Assembly: GCF_904849725.1 (NCBI RefSeq)
Contig: NC_058519.1
Coordinates: 536,308,316-536,372,315, forward strand
Length of the DNA stretch: 64,000 nt
Direction of reading: 5' to 3'
Source: Hordeum vulgare subsp. vulgare
Taxonomy: Eukaryota; Streptophyta; Magnoliopsida; Poales; Poaceae
The translations under genes were made by a program, and so were the position numbers. This document shows, piece by piece, positions 37,824 to 50,203 of the stretch (within the stretch, counting starts at the first letter, position 1; each line of letters opens with the position of its first letter). Below the pieces are notes generated by a model, which was given only the letters and a program-made list of their open reading frames with translations, did not search any database and was not told the origin of the DNA.

Positions 37824-39756
37824 AAAACCTTGCTTGTCCTCAAGCAACTCAGTTGACAAACTGAAAGAGAAAGAATTTTTTTGACAAACTCTGTTTGATC
37901 TTGTTGTTGCAACTATGTCTAACTCATAACCAGAATTTCAGCAAGATCACAAGTTAACCACATAAGCAAGTGACACAAAGGTCTCATGGTAAACTAATAT
38001 CAATGGCATAATCAGCTAGCGAGCAAATAATAATGAGTTTCAGATACCAACAATTCAATCAAAACAAGCATGAAGCAATATGAATAGGTGGTATCTCGCT
38101 AGCTCTTTCTGAGACCGAAAACATAAATGCAGAGCACTTTCAAAGATCAAGAGTTGACTAAACATTATAATTCACAGCAACGAAGATCCAGTCACAGTCA
38201 TACTCAATATCAATCAAAAGCAAAGCATAAAAATGACAGAGGTGCTCTCTAATTGGTGCTTATATAGAAAGAGGAGGATGACTCAACATGAAAATAAATA
38301 GACAAACCCTTCGCAGAGGGAAGCATTGATTTGCAAAGGTGCCAGAGCTCAAGCTTTGAAAATAGAGATAATAATTTTGGGTGGCATGCTTTCATTGTCA
38401 ACGCAATGACCAAGAGTTCTCAATATCTTCCACGCTACTCATGCTATAGGCAGTTCCCAAACAGAAAAGTAAAGTTTTAACTCCCCCACCACCAATCAAT
38501 CACACTCCACGGCTAGTCGAATCCTCGGGTACCGTCCATACTAACATCAATCCAGGGGGAGTCTTGTTTTATAGTTATGTTTTCGATTTAAGCGTGGAAC
38601 TGGGCATTCCAATTACCGGCCCCTTTCTCATGAATGACAGTGAATAAACACATGTCGAGGATAACACGCCTAGCATGGAAGATACCATTAGCCCCCTGTA
38701 ACCACATGAGCGGTTCGGGCATGCAAAACAGAATATTTATTGAAGGTTTAGAGAATGGCACATGCAAATTTACTTGGAACGGCAGGTAAATACCGCAAAT
38801 AGGTAGGTATGGTGGACTCTCATGGAAAAACTTTTGGGTTTATGGCAGTGGATGCACAAGCAGTATTTCGCTTAGTACAAGTGAAGGCTAGCAAAAGACT
38901 GGGAATCGACCAACTAGAGAGCGACAACAGTCATCAAGATGCAATGAGTTTGACTAACATAGAGTGCAAGCATGAACAGGATATAAATCACCATGAACAC
39001 GAACATCATAGAGGCTATGTTGATTTTGTTTCAACTACATGCATGAACATGCGCCAAGTCAAGCCACTTGAATCATTCAAAGGAGAATACCATCCTATCA
39101 TACTACATCATAGTCATCTCAAAATCTATGTTGGCATTCAAGACAAACCATTATAAGTCCTAGCTAAATAAGCATGGCATCAAAAACTATGATCTCTAAG
39201 TTGTCATTGCAAACATGGTTCTCTCATAACAAAGCTGAATCTAGGACGACAAGCTAGTCATATTTACAAAAACAAAATAGATAGAGTTCATACCAGCTTT
39301 TCCAGTCTGAGTCACTTCATCATATATCATCATTATTGCCTTTCACTTGCACGATCGAACAATGTGAACAATAATAAGCGTGCTCGTGCAATGGACTAAG
39401 CTGAATCTGCAGGCAAACACAAAGGAGAAGACAAAGTAATATGGCTCTTTGAAAGCTAAACAGGTATGCATGCAAGAGCTACTAAACATTGTAACCAATA
39501 TCTTCTACCTTGACCCAAAGAAAAAGAAAACTATTTACACGGGAAATCTCCCAACAAGCAAAAAGAAGAAAGGAAAATCTTTTTGGGTTTTCCCAAAAGG
39601 ACACAAAACAAGAAAACAAGAAAACGAAAATAAACTAGCATGGATAATACAGTGACAAAGTGTGAACACCGACGAACAAAGTGAAAGCATAAGCATGAAT
39701 GTAAGGTCGGTGAGAACACGTACTCCCCCAAGCTTAGGCTTTTGGCCTAGCCTGGT
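37824..39756 (-). other. Non-coding 3' spacer of element D
   Basis: This is AT-rich internal DNA without credible frames, homologous in parts to 43566-45089 in element E (for example GTAGGTATGGTGGACTCTCA at both 38803 and 44401). Such long non-coding 3' spacers are common in Athila-type elements. Confidence 0.7.
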
Positions 39757-40881
39757 CTACTCCCAAGGACGGTCCTGGAGAAATCCAAAATCATAATCGG
39801 GGTTATACGGGAGCGCTGCAGCCACTGCCTGGATAGCTGCCTCATGAAGATGAGCAGCCGTCGCCTCCCTCTCATACTCCTCTGCCTCCCCTATAGTTAT
39901 GTAGTATCTCCGTTTAACCTGAAAGTCAAATAAAGCAGGAGCAGGAAGGGTAATATGGAAAACACGCTGCCGGTTAAATATCAATCGGTATAGGAGGGAT
40001 TCATCATCCCACTCAAGAAACTGGTAGCGTGTCAAAGCGACGCAATCAAGGAAAGCTGTATGGAGCGGGGGATCTCCTGCGCGGATGGGTACTCCAAGAA
40101 AATTTGCTATGCGAGTGGCATAGATGCCGCCAAAGAAATCTCCCTCAATAGCGTTTTTATTCAGCCTCCTTGCTATAATAGCTCCCATGTTGAAGATTTT
40201 ATCACCCGTAACTGCGCTCTTAAGGATAGTAAGGTCGGATGCGCATAGGTGACAATGTTCAACCTTACCATTAATGCATCTACCTATGAAGAGGGCAAAG
40301 TAGTGCAAGGCAGGGAAATGAATGCTTCCTATGGTAGCTTGCGTGATGTCTCTAGTTTCTCCAACAGAAATACTAGAGAAGAAATCTCTAACCGAAGATT
40401 TAGCAGGATCTTTAAGATTACTCCCATCGGGTATTTTGCAAATCCTATTGAAATCCTCCAAATCCCTGGCATAGGATTTATCATACAAGTCAAATAGTAT
40501 GGATGAGTCACGGCCAACTGAAAATTTAAATCTACGCACGAAAGAGGCAGTGAGCATAGCATACTGTTCACATTTATCTGAGAGGAACTCTTCTAACCCG
40601 GCATTGCGAACAAGCGTATCAAACTCATCCTTGAAGCCTGCTTCGATCATGAACTCATCGGAAGGCCATTCACATGGTTGTACCGGTGCATCCCTTAGTT
40701 GATAAGGATCGGGCTCCCGAAAAGAAAGACGGGGACCCTTCTTACTTGAGGAACCACCATGAAACTTCCTACAGAACATAATTTCTCTTTGCTGAAATTT
40801 TTGAAGTTCAAGAGAAAAGTGAATAAAGACCAACCACACCTTGTAGCAACTACTCCTACTAGTGCCTAGAGACCGTATCAC
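39757..40881 (-). CDS. Intact 374-aa ORF of element D (Athila-type, unknown function)
   Basis: This is an uninterrupted frame from 40881 to 39757; an inner ATG at about 40782 (MFCRKFHGGSSSKKGP) could be the real start, giving about 341 aa. It sits behind the protease and before the 3' spacer, in the position of the extra ORF of Athila elements. Sequence features are a basic N-terminus, a globular middle (IGSIHFPALHYFALFIGRC, HLCASDLTIL) and an Ala/Glu-rich tail ending GFLQDRPWE. There is no hydrophobic signal peptide or membrane anchor, so a classic envelope role is not supported. It resembles the ATHILA ORF-1-type proteins annotated in plant genomes; this is recognition by eye. It is the best preserved frame in the nest. 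Confidence 0.65.
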   Translation of the reverse strand: MIRSLGTSRSSCYKVWLVFIHFSLELQKFQQREIMFCRKFHGGSSSKKGPRLSFREPDPYQLRDAPVQPCEWPSDEFMIEAGFKDEFDTLVRNAGLEEFLSDKCEQYAMLTASFVRRFKFSVGRDSSILFDLYDKSYARDLEDFNRICKIPDGSNLKDPAKSSVRDFFSSISVGETRDITQATIGSIHFPALHYFALFIGRCINGKVEHCHLCASDLTILKSAVTGDKIFNMGAIIARRLNKNAIEGDFFGGIYATRIANFLGVPIRAGDPPLHTAFLDCVALTRYQFLEWDDESLLYRLIFNRQRVFHITLPAPALFDFQVKRRYYITIGEAEEYEREATAAHLHEAAIQAVAAALPYNPDYDFGFLQDRPWE

Positions 40882-41705
40882 GCGCTAAAACTACTTGGGA
40901 CCAGCTAAAATTAATATTTCAAGCTCAAGAACAGGGTCACCAAGGTAGCAAGAATACGCGAAGGATAAAGCACTAGAGCAAAAACTAATTGGACCAATGG
41001 AGGAGTCACTTACCAAGGAGCAATTTCCCCAAAACGGTTCGGAGAATGATGCTTTGAGCAAGGAGATCGAAAATCACAGCCAAATGAGCAAGAACACGAG
41101 TTTGAGCTGCGAAACAATTTTTTCTGGAGGAAGAAGAAGAGGATGGGAGATGGAATGAGTGGAGGGGTCCACTGTGGGCCCCACAAGTTTGCTCCCCGCG
41201 GCCAGGGGGGTACCCCGCGGTGACAGGGCTTGTGGCCCACTGGGGTGGCCCCCAGGCCAGCTCTCTGTCCCAGTATTTTTCAAATATCCGAGAAAAAATC
41301 ATACTAGATTTTCAAGATCATCGGAGAACTTTTATTTTCGTGGTATTTTTTCTCCGGAACGCTAAAACAGAAAACATGGAAAACTAAACTAAACCTATCA
41401 TTTTTCTTCTAAGCAAAAGAAAGTGAAAGCTTAAAACAGGGGTATGTGACTCTTTGATTCATCCATTTCATGGTCATCGAAAGAAACTCGTCAATGGGGT
41501 TGATCAAATCCTCATGACAAAACTTTCTCGAATCGCAAAAGAGAATGGAGTAATTTTTGAATAGCCACTAAGTCACCTCAATGGGGATATGTATCTCCCC
41601 AACAAGCAATTCATACTTCATCTTGACACGAGGAATAGGGCATTTAAAGCTCCCAATAAGAATCGATGAAGTTTTTTCTATAGCATTGATGCATTGTACT
41701 TGATA
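40882..41705 (-). other. GC-rich spacer of element D
   Basis: This non-coding stretch has an LTR-like GC-rich core (about 41140-41280) with phrases such as CCCACAAGTTTGCTCC and CACTGGGGTGGCC, and matches the GC-rich spacer of element E near 45600-45720 in style. Integrase and RNase H are not found here, although they precede the same spacer in E. Confidence 0.55.
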
Positions 41706-42803
41706 TCATTTCTTCAGAAAGTGCACGGTATGCTCATTACCCTTGACGTGGAAAGTGACATTGCCTTTGTTGAAATCTATAACAGCCCCTGCAGTGTTTA
41801 AAAAGGGTCTTCCGAGGATGACATCCATGGCATCGTCCTCGGGAATATCCAAGATAACAAAGTTTGTTAAGATGGTGGTGTTAGCAACCACAACAGGCAC
41901 ATCCTCGCAAATGCCAACAGGGAAAGCAGTTGATTTGTCGGCCATTTGCAGAGAGATTTTAGTAGGTGTCAACTTATCCAGTTCAAGTCTACGATAAAGA
42001 GAGAGAGGCATAACACTAACTCCGGCTCTAAGGTCACATAAGGCAGTTATCACGTAGTTTCCTTTAATGGAGAAAGGTATAGTGGGCACTCCAGGATCAC
42101 CAAGTTTCTTAGGAGTTCCACCTTTGAAAGTGTAATTGGCAAGCATGGTGGAGATCTCAAGATCTGGTATCTTCCGTTTATTGGTCACAATATCTTTCAT
42201 GTACTTGGCATACAGAGACATTTTGAGCATATCAACTAACCGCATCTGCAGAAAGACGGGTCTTATCATTTCAATAAAGCGCTCAAAATCCTCACAATCC
42301 TTTTTCTTGGATGGTTTAGGAGGAAAGGGCATAGGTCTCTGAACCCATGGCTCCCTTTCTTTACCATGCTTCCTAGCAGTGAAGTCATTCTTATCGTATC
42401 TCTTAGGTTGTGGGTTATCTGGATTAACCGTAGGTTCAATCTCCACATCCTTATCATTGCTAGGTTGAGCATCATTATGAACATCGCTGTCCATATTGTC
42501 ACCAGGTTCATGTTCATCACCAGATTGTGTTTCTGCATCAGACGCAGAAATATCATTTGGTTCTTCAGGTGTGACAGTATTTGGTGAACTAACATGCAGG
42601 TTTCTGTCATCCTTCTTCTTCTCCTTAGGATGACTGGGTGCATCTTCATTAATTCCTTGAGAATCTTGATCGATTCTCTTAGGATGACCTTCAGGATACA
42701 AAGGTTCTTGAGTCATTTTGCCTCCTCTAGTAATGACTCTGACAGAGTTGTCATTTAATTCATTGAGCAGGTCATTCTGAGCTTTAAGTACTTGTTATAC
42801 CTG
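41706..42803 (-). pseudogene. gag C-terminus and protease of element D
   Basis: An open frame of 336 aa (42716-41706) begins with an acidic, low-complexity part, followed by a gag-like helical block (DCEDFERFIEMIRPVFLQ) and a retropepsin domain ending in the GRPFLNTAGAVIDF motif. The active-site region reads CDLRAGVSVMP where D-L-G-A is usual, so the catalytic loop Gly is replaced by Arg and activity is doubtful. The frame upstream to 42803 continues the gag reading but is cut by the truncated LTR of E. No RT follows. Confidence 0.75.
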
Positions 42804-43551
42804 AGTAATGAATAGCATCAAAGATCTGAACATAAATTCTTCCACCAAGTAATCCAACTAGCATCAACTACAAAGAGTAATCAACACTACTAGTAACCTT
42901 ACAAGTGCCAATCGGAGTCGTGAGACGGAGATTGGTTACAAGAGATGAAGTAGGGATTGGAGAGGAGATGGTGATGATGAAGATGTTGATGAAGATGCCT
43001 CCCCTCCGACGAGAGGAGTGTTGGTGATGACGATGGCGACGATTTCCCCCTCCGGGAGGGAAGTTTCCCCAGCAGGATCGTCCTGCGGGAGCTCTAGATT
43101 GGATCTGCCCAAGTTCCGCCTCGTGGCGGCGGCGAAACCATGAAAAAGCTCCCGAATGATTTTTTCTGGAACGAAACCCTTCATATAGCAAAAGAGGGGG
43201 GCTAGTGGGCCGTCAGGGAGCCCACAAGCTTGCCCTCCGCCACCAGGGGGGTGGCGGTGGCAGGGCTTTTGGCGCCCTGGTAGCCCCCTCTGGTACTTCT
43301 TTAGCCCAATATTTTTTATATAATCCCAAAAAATTCCACGTAACTTTTCACGGCATTTGGAGATGTGCAGAATAGTGGACTAAGATTTGCTCCTTTTCCA
43401 GTCCAGAATTCCAGCTTCCTGAATTCTGCCTCTTCAAATAAACCTTGCAAAATAAGAGAGAAAAGGCATAAATATGGTACCACAAAGTAATATAACAGCC
43501 CATAAGGCAATAAATATCAACATGAAAGCATGATGCAAAATGGACGTATCA
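42804..43551 (-). repeat. Truncated 3' LTR of element E
   Basis: It matches 49457-50203 of the 5' LTR closely. The sequence equivalent to 48691-49456 is absent. On its left it abuts D gag sequence. Confidence 0.88.
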
Positions 43552-43566
43552 ACTCCCCCAAGCTTA
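43552..43566 (-). other. Polypurine tract of element E
   Basis: AAGCTTGGGGGAGT on the minus strand lies directly before the 3' LTR. Confidence 0.8.
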
Positions 43567-45089
43567 GGCCTCGCTTGTCCTCAAGCGAAAACCAAGTTCC
43601 ATAAACATGTCCACATGTTGAGGGACGAAGGTGTCGATAAAACATAATACAGACATGAGGGCATCATGATCACACATAGAACAACAATACATCATAAAGA
43701 TTCTTATGGGAAAGTAACAATTCCTTCACAAAGCAAAGCATGAAGCAAAAACCTTACCGAGAAGTAACCAACAACAGTCCAAAGTCATTGAAGCAATTGC
43801 AATTTATCACAACATCAGAAAGAGTCAAGTAAGAGATTGTAAGGAAAATCCACATACTCAATCATCTCGTTTGTTTTCCACAATTGTTACAACTCACGTG
43901 GTATTCATGGTGTCAAAGTTTCAGCTGGACACAGGGGAAGATAGGGGCTTATAGTTTTGCCTCCAAACTATTTACCTCAAGGGTAAAGTCAACAACAATA
44001 AAGCATAAGTACTCAACTCCAAGTTGATATATGAATATAGATCTTTCCCAAGCATGTGACGGTAGCCAAGACAAAGGCAAAAATAGGGAATTGGTGAAGA
44101 TCACCATGACTCTTACAAGGGCAAAAAGTAAAGTTACAAGATAGGCCCTTCGCAGAGGGAAGCAGAGGTTGTCATGCGCTTTTGAGGTTTGAATGTGTGT
44201 CCTCTTAGTGCGGAGGAACGTCACTTTATATTGCCTCCTGTGATAAATAACTTTATTATGCAGTCTGTCGCTTTTATGTCTTCCTCATCACAGGTTTGTA
44301 CAAAGCTTATTTTCCACACACTAATAGATCATACATATTAGAGAGCAATTTTTATTGCTTGCACCGATGACAACTTAGTTGAAGGATCTTATTCAATCCA
44401 TAGGTAGGTATGGTGGACTCTCATGGCAAAACTGGGTTGGAGGTTTATGGATGCACAAGTAGTATCTCTACTTGGTGCGGGAGTTTTGGCTAATATGAGG
44501 TGGAAGCAATCCTCACATGCTAAGGGATCTCTAATCATATAACATTGTTTGGAACCAAGCAAACACAATTCATTATGTTGTCTTCCTTGTCCAACATCTA
44601 CTCCTAACCATGCAATAGTTTGGTGAGTGCTCACAATTGTAAAAAGTGTCTAGGATGATATATTTATATGTCAACCTCTCTTTACTTATTACTTCTTATT
44701 AATTTCAACAATGACTGAGGCCTATGTTGATTTATTCTCAACAAGTTTCAATCATCATACATGTCATATGTGAAGTTATCACTTTCCATAGGATCGTCTC
44801 ATGATCTTTCATGCTATCGTTCTTTTCATACTTTTGATCATGGCACAAAGCAAAGCCCTTGACTAAGATACTCTTTATTATATAGCTCGTAAGCTCGAAT
44901 ACATCGGGGGAGAGACAAAAGCAAAAGACTCAAACTAAACACTAAAGACTTATTCCTCTAAGAGAAGAAATAAAAACTAAAAAGGAAAGAACTAAAACAA
45001 AGGTAAAAGCAAAAGATATAAAGGTGATACGATACCAGGGCAACTCCCCCAAGCTTGGCAGAAGCCAAGGGTATTGCCCATACCAATGC
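43567..45089 (-). other. Non-coding 3' spacer of element E
   Basis: This is AT-rich internal DNA homologous in parts to the D spacer; no frame is supported. It ends near another AAGCTTGGGGGAG motif at about 45046-45058, which resembles the polypurine tract and could be a central or former copy. Confidence 0.65.
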
Positions 45090-45338
45090 TTAGTTGTCTT
45101 CCTTTGGTGGTGATGGTGGTGGAGTTGTTGCCTTTGAATCCAAGAGAGCTATCAATCTTTGATTTATACCTTTGAGATCTGTGACATGGTTTTCCAGCAA
45201 AACAACTTCACGAGAAAGGGAAATATTGCACGCACGAGTTGTTTCGCAAAACCTCAAGAGTTCAATCAAGGATGGAGACAACACGTGGAGGAAGGGTTGG
45301 AGAAAATCTACTCCTTCAACGTCTTCAATATTGAACAT
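45090..45338 (-). pseudogene. Remnant 3' ORF of element E
   Basis: An 82-aa frame (MFNIEDVEGVDFLQPFLHV to TPPPSPPKEDN) lies in the position of the 374-aa ORF of D. Its central part (LLRFCETTRACNISLSREV) looks helical. I see no clear similarity to the D protein beyond position, so it is a short or remnant gene of unknown role. Confidence 0.45.
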
Positions 45339-45761
45339 AGGTTGAACTTCCTCCCTAGCTTGGGTTTTCTCCTTAGCTTGGTCCCTGGCTTCCGTGACTT
45401 CTACTCTTTTCAGTTCAGCATCTACTTCTTCATGAACTTAGTGAAGATCATTCTCCCCAACAGATTCCTGAGACATCTTTGCTCTAAATCTGCGGCAGAC
45501 AACAAGCTCGAAATGAAAACACAGGAAAACTGCGCGATACGGAGATCAAAACCTTTGGGCGAATATATATTGATTTTTTCTCGACCAGAAGGAGTGCTCC
45601 GCAAGAAAACGGAGTCCGGGTGGCACACGAGGTGCCCACAAGCCCTCCCTCCGCCACCAGGGGGTAGGTGGCGGCGTCCAAGCTTGTGGCCGCCTCGTGC
45701 GCTCTCCGGACTGCTTTTTATTTTTCTAATTTTCCAAAAATTCCAAAACGGAGGAAATTTC
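45339..45761 (-). other. GC-rich spacer of element E
   Basis: This stretch between integrase and the remnant 3' ORF includes a GC-rich core (45600-45720) similar in layout to 41140-41280 in D. No frame is supported. Confidence 0.5.
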
Positions 45762-48032
45762 CTATTGGAAAAGCATCAGAGTCCAATTTCTTACTGAAAC
45801 AGACACCTCTTCGTTTTCAGGGTCTGAAACAGGCGGATAAACATCCCTTATGTACTCCTCTGGAGTTATGACATTGATGATATTGGTCTCAACATTTATG
45901 GGAGTACCAGAGATGTAATGCTTGATTCTTTGCCCATTTACCACTCTAGGAAAATTTCCTTCCGTGTTATTGATTTTGATGGCACCAGAACGATATACTT
46001 CCTCGATAACGTAAGGACCTTCCCATTTTGAGAGAAGCTTGCCTGCGAAGAATCTTAAACGAGAATTGTATAGCAGGACATAGTCACCTACATTAAACTC
46101 TCGTTTCTGTATCCGTTTGTCGTGCCATCTCTTAACCTTTTCCTTGAACAACTTGGCATTCTCATATGCCTGGGCCCTCCATTCATCTAACGAGCTGATA
46201 TCAAACAACCACTTCTCACCGGCAAGTTTGAAATCAAAGTTGAGCTCTTTGATTGCCCAATAAGCTTTGTGTTCCAGCTCAAGAGGTAAATGACAGGCCT
46301 TACCGTAAACCATTTTATACGGCGACATGCCCATGGGATTCTTACAAGCAGTCCTATAAGCCCATAGTGCATCGTCAAGTTTGCTAGACCAATTCTTTCG
46401 AGATCTATTGACGGTCTTTTGTAGGATCAATTTGATCTCCCTATTACTCAACTCCACTTGACCACTAGACTGAGGATGATAAGGAGATGCAACTCTATGG
46501 TTGACATCATACTTAGCGAGCATCTTGCGGAAAACACCATGAATGAAGTGTGAACCGCCATCAGTCATCAAATATCTAGGGACTCCAAATCTTGGGAAAA
46601 TGACTTCTTTAAGCATCTTAATAGAGGTGTGGTGATCAACATTTTTAGTGGGGATAGCTTCTACCCACTTAGTAACGTAATCCACAACAACTAAGATGTG
46701 AGTGTACCCATTGGAACTCGGGAAGGGTCCCATATAATCAAAGCCCCAGACATCAAATGGTTCAATGACAAGTGAATAGTTCATAGGCATTTCCTGACGC
46801 TTACTGATATTCCCTATTCTTTGGCATTCGTCACAAGACAAGACAAACTTACGGGCATCCTTGAAGAGAGTGGGCCAATAGAAACCTGATTGCAATACCT
46901 TATGGACAGTTCTATCTCCAGCGTGGTGTCCTCCGTAGGCTTCGGAATGACACTTCTGCAAGATCTGTCCCTGTTCATGTTCAGGCACACAACATCTAAT
47001 AACACCATCTACTCCTTCCTTATAAAGGTGAGGATCCTCCCAAAAGTAGTGTCTCAAATCAAAGAAGAATTTCTTCTTTTGCTGATAGGTGAAACTGGGT
47101 GGTATGTATTTGGCTACGATATAATTTGCGTAATCAGCATACCACGGTGCACTATGTGAAGTGCGGATGACACTTAGTTGCTCATCAGGAAAGCTGTCAT
47201 CAATAGGTAGTGGGTCATCAAGGACATTCTCTAGCCTAGACAAGTTATCTGCTACAGGGTTATCATCACCCTTTCGGTCAACGACGTGCAAATCAAATTC
47301 CTGTAGCAGGAGAACCCATCTGATCATCCTAGGCTTAGCGTCCTTCTTCTCCATAAGACACTTAATAGCAGCATGATCAGAGTGGATAGTGACTTTCGAG
47401 TCAACTATATAAGATCTGAACTTTTCACATAAGGTACTTAATAGCAGCATGATCGCGTGAGGTTTAACAATTCTAGCACAGTCCTCACAGAATTTGATAA
47501 CATGCCCGTCTACGTCTTCGGCTAAGAGATCTTTGATAATAGAAACACTAGGTTCAACTCTAATTTCCTCAAGGGGTGCAAGTGGTATAATGTAACCCCT
47601 ACGTATCATAGTTGGAGCTTTAGAATAATCCTTTATCCTAGCAGGGTAAGGTGGTTTCTCAGTGTAAGCACAAGGAACAACAGGATCACTAAAAGCAATG
47701 ACTTTCTCCTCAACTAGATTGGTTTTGACTATGTTGCTTTCTACAGGAGGATGATACTTAAACCACTTATCTTTGGGAAGATCAACATGAGCAGCAAAAG
47801 ATTCACATAGAGAAGCTACTATCTCAGAGTCAAGTCCATACTTAGCGCTATAATCTCTAGAAGTGTTTGTCTCAACAAAAGATTTAACGCAATCAAACTG
47901 GAAATTCATACCTGACTCCTTACCTTCCTCCAGCTCCCAATCTTCAGAGTTACGTTTGATTCTCTCCAATAAATTCCACTTGTGGTCAATATCCTTCTTC
48001 ATAAAAGAACCGGTACAAGAAGTGTCAAGCAT
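45762..48032 (-). pseudogene. Fused gag-RNase H-integrase frame of element E (protease and RT deleted)
   Basis: This open frame of 756 aa starts with the C-terminal part of an Athila gag (to about residue 195, KPHAI) and passes directly into RNase H (CEKFRSYIVDSKVTIHSDHA, then DNPVADNLSRLE). Next are the integrase HHCC finger (residues about 395-430, ending CDECQRIGNISKR), the DDE core with GFDYMGPFPSS, YLMTDGGSHF and SGQVELSNREIK, and a C-terminal domain rich in basic residues (KRWHDKRIQKREFNVGDYV). The whole protease and most of reverse transcriptase are missing, yet the frame stays open. The join lies at about 47428-47460 and contains a second copy of an RNase H segment. As a polyprotein it could not carry out reverse transcription. 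Confidence 0.88.
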
Positions 48033-48041
48033 GGTACGATC

Positions 48042-48596
48042 TTAATGAGAAAGCCGAGCATAAAAGTTTTGAGTGATAATTTCTCTCGAGAGCTCATGAC
48101 TGGGGCATGAATATAGCATTGATTTAAGCCTGTCCCAAGCTTGAGCTATGCTTTCCCTATCACGAGGCCAAAATTTATAAATAAAGTTCCGATCACGATG
48201 TACTAAATGCATAGGATAAAACTTTTGATGAAATTCCAATTTCAGCCGATTGTAGTCCCATGATCCAGTATCATCACATAGCCTATACCATGTCAACGCC
48301 TTATCCTTCAAAGATAAAGGAAAGACTTTCTTCTTTACCTCATCCTCTGGCAAACCTGCGAGCTTAAATAAACCACAAACTTCATCTACATAGATCAGAT
48401 GCAAGTCTGGATGTGAAGATCCATCTCGTGTGAAAGGATTAGCCAACAATTTCTCAAGCATACCCGAAGGAAATTCATAAAAGATATTTTCAGTAGGTAC
48501 CTCAGGTTGAGGAACAACTCCTTGTGCTTCCGTTCGTGGTGAAGATACCCTGAACAAACTCCTCAAAGGAACAGTTTCCATAGTGACAAGTGACAA
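48042..48596 (-). pseudogene. gag N-terminal part of element E
   Basis: A 184-aa frame (MSLVTMETVPLRSLFRVSS to NFYARLSH) ends in a stop just before the fused frame begins. It contains the gag core typical of plant Gypsy elements: DEVCGLFKLAGLPEDEVKKK, KDKALTWYRL, FHQKFYP and RESIAQAWDRLKSML. It and the following frame were one gag gene; only a stop and a small gap divide them. Confidence 0.85.
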
Positions 48597-48658
48597 TAAA
48601 TTTCAGCACAGTATAAAAATGTTTCCTTACCAATTTCCACTTACCAAAGGCGCTTCAC

Positions 48659-48676
48659 TCCCCGGCAACGGCGCCA
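48659..48676 (-). other. Primer binding site of element E (tRNA-Asp type)
   Basis: The minus strand reads TGGCGCCGTTGCCGGGGA, the tRNA-Asp complementary site typical of Athila/Tat-lineage Gypsy elements, about 14 nt after the LTR end. Confidence 0.9.
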
Positions 48677-48690
48677 GAAAAGAGTCTTGA

Positions 48691-50203
48691 TGACCCACAA
48701 GTACAGGGGATCAATCGTAGTCCTTTCGATAAGTAAGAGTGTCGAACCCAACGAGGAGCAGAAGTCTTTGATAAACGATTTTCAGCAAGGTAATAACTGC
48801 AAGCACTGAAAGTAGTGGTAACAAGTGATGGTGTAGTGAGGTGAAACGTAGCCAGCAAAAAGTAACAAGTAACAAGTAGTAGCAATGGTGGAGCAAGTGG
48901 CCCAATCCCTTTTGTAGCAAGGGACAAGCCTGAACAAAGTCTTATAGGAGGAAAAACGCTCCCGAGGACACACAGGAATTTTTGTCATGCTAGTTTCATC
49001 ATGTTCATATGATTCGCGTTCGTTACTTTGATAGTTTGATATGTGGGTGGACCGGCGCTTGGGTACTGCCCTTACTTGGACAAGCATCCCACTTATGATT
49101 AACCTCTCTCGTAAGCATCCGCAACTACAAAAGAAGAATTAAGACAACGTCTAACCATAGCATTAAACTAGTGGATCCAAATCAGCCCCTTACGAAGCAA
49201 CACATAGACTGGGGTTTAAGCTTCTGTCACTCCAGCAACCCATCATCTACTTACTACTCCCCAATGCCTTCCTCTAGGCTCAAATATGGTGAAGTGTTAT
49301 GTAGTCGACGTTCACATAACACCACTAGAGGAAAACAACATACATCATATCAAAATACCGAACGAATATCAAATTCACATGACTATTATTAACATGACTT
49401 ATCCCATTTCCTCAGGAACAAAAGTAATCAAGATAATCATAATCATGATCAGAGGTGTAATGAATAACATCAAAGATATGAACATAAACTCTTCCACCAA
49501 GTAATCCAACTAGCATCAACTACAAAGAGTAATCAACACTACTAGTAACCTTACAAGTGCCAATCGGAGTCGTGAGACGGAGATTGGTTACAAGAGATGA
49601 AGTAGGGATTGGAGAGGAGATGGTGCTGATGAAGATGTTGATGAAGATGCCTCCCCTCCGACGAGAGGAGTGTTGGTGATGACGATGGCGACGATTTCCC
49701 CCTCCGGGAGGGAAGTTTCCCCGGCAGGATCGTCCTGCCGGAGCTCTAGATTGGATCTGCCCAAGTTCCGCCTCGTGGCGGCGGAAAAACCACGAAAAAG
49801 ATCTCGAATGATTTTTTCTGGAAGGAAACCCTTCATATAGGAAAAGAGGGGGGCTAGTGGGCCGTCAGGGAGCCCACAAGCTTGCCCTCCGCCACCAGGG
49901 GGGTGGCGATGGCACGGCTTGTGGCGCCCTCGTAGCCCTCCTTTGGTACTTCTTTAGCCTAGTATTTTTTATATAATCCCAAAAATTCCACATAACTTTT
50001 CAGGGCATTTGGAGATGTCTAGAATAGTGGACTAAGATTTGCTCCTTTTTCAGTCCAAAATTCCAGCTGCCTGAATTCTCCCTCTTCAAATAAACCTTGC
50101 AAAATAAGAGAGAAAAGGCATAAATATGGTACCACAAAGTAATATAACAGCCCATAAAGCAATAAATATCAACATGAAAGCATGATGCAAAATGGACGTA
50201 TCA
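48691..50203 (-). repeat. 5' LTR of element E
   Basis: This is a complete LTR of 1513 bp, from TGATACGTCCATTTTGC at 50203 to GTACTTGTGGGTCA at 48691 on the minus strand. Target duplication cannot be tested because the 3' LTR is truncated. Confidence 0.9.

Larger units (their letters stand above)
42804..50203 (-). mobile_element. Athila-type Gypsy element E, inserted in D
   Basis: This minus-strand element has a different LTR family from D (start TGATACGTCCATTTTGCATC). Its 5' LTR is 50203-48691, followed by primer site, gag, a gag-RNase H-integrase fusion frame, a GC-rich spacer, a remnant 3' ORF, a non-coding spacer, a polypurine tract and a 3' LTR of only 748 bp (43551-42804). The distal half of the 3' LTR is missing together with the adjoining part of D, which indicates one deletion after insertion. 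Confidence 0.85.

Noticed and set aside
39757..40881. Host gene for the 374-aa protein
   Set aside because: It lies between the protease and 3' LTR of an Athila-type element on the same strand and has the style of Athila extra ORFs.
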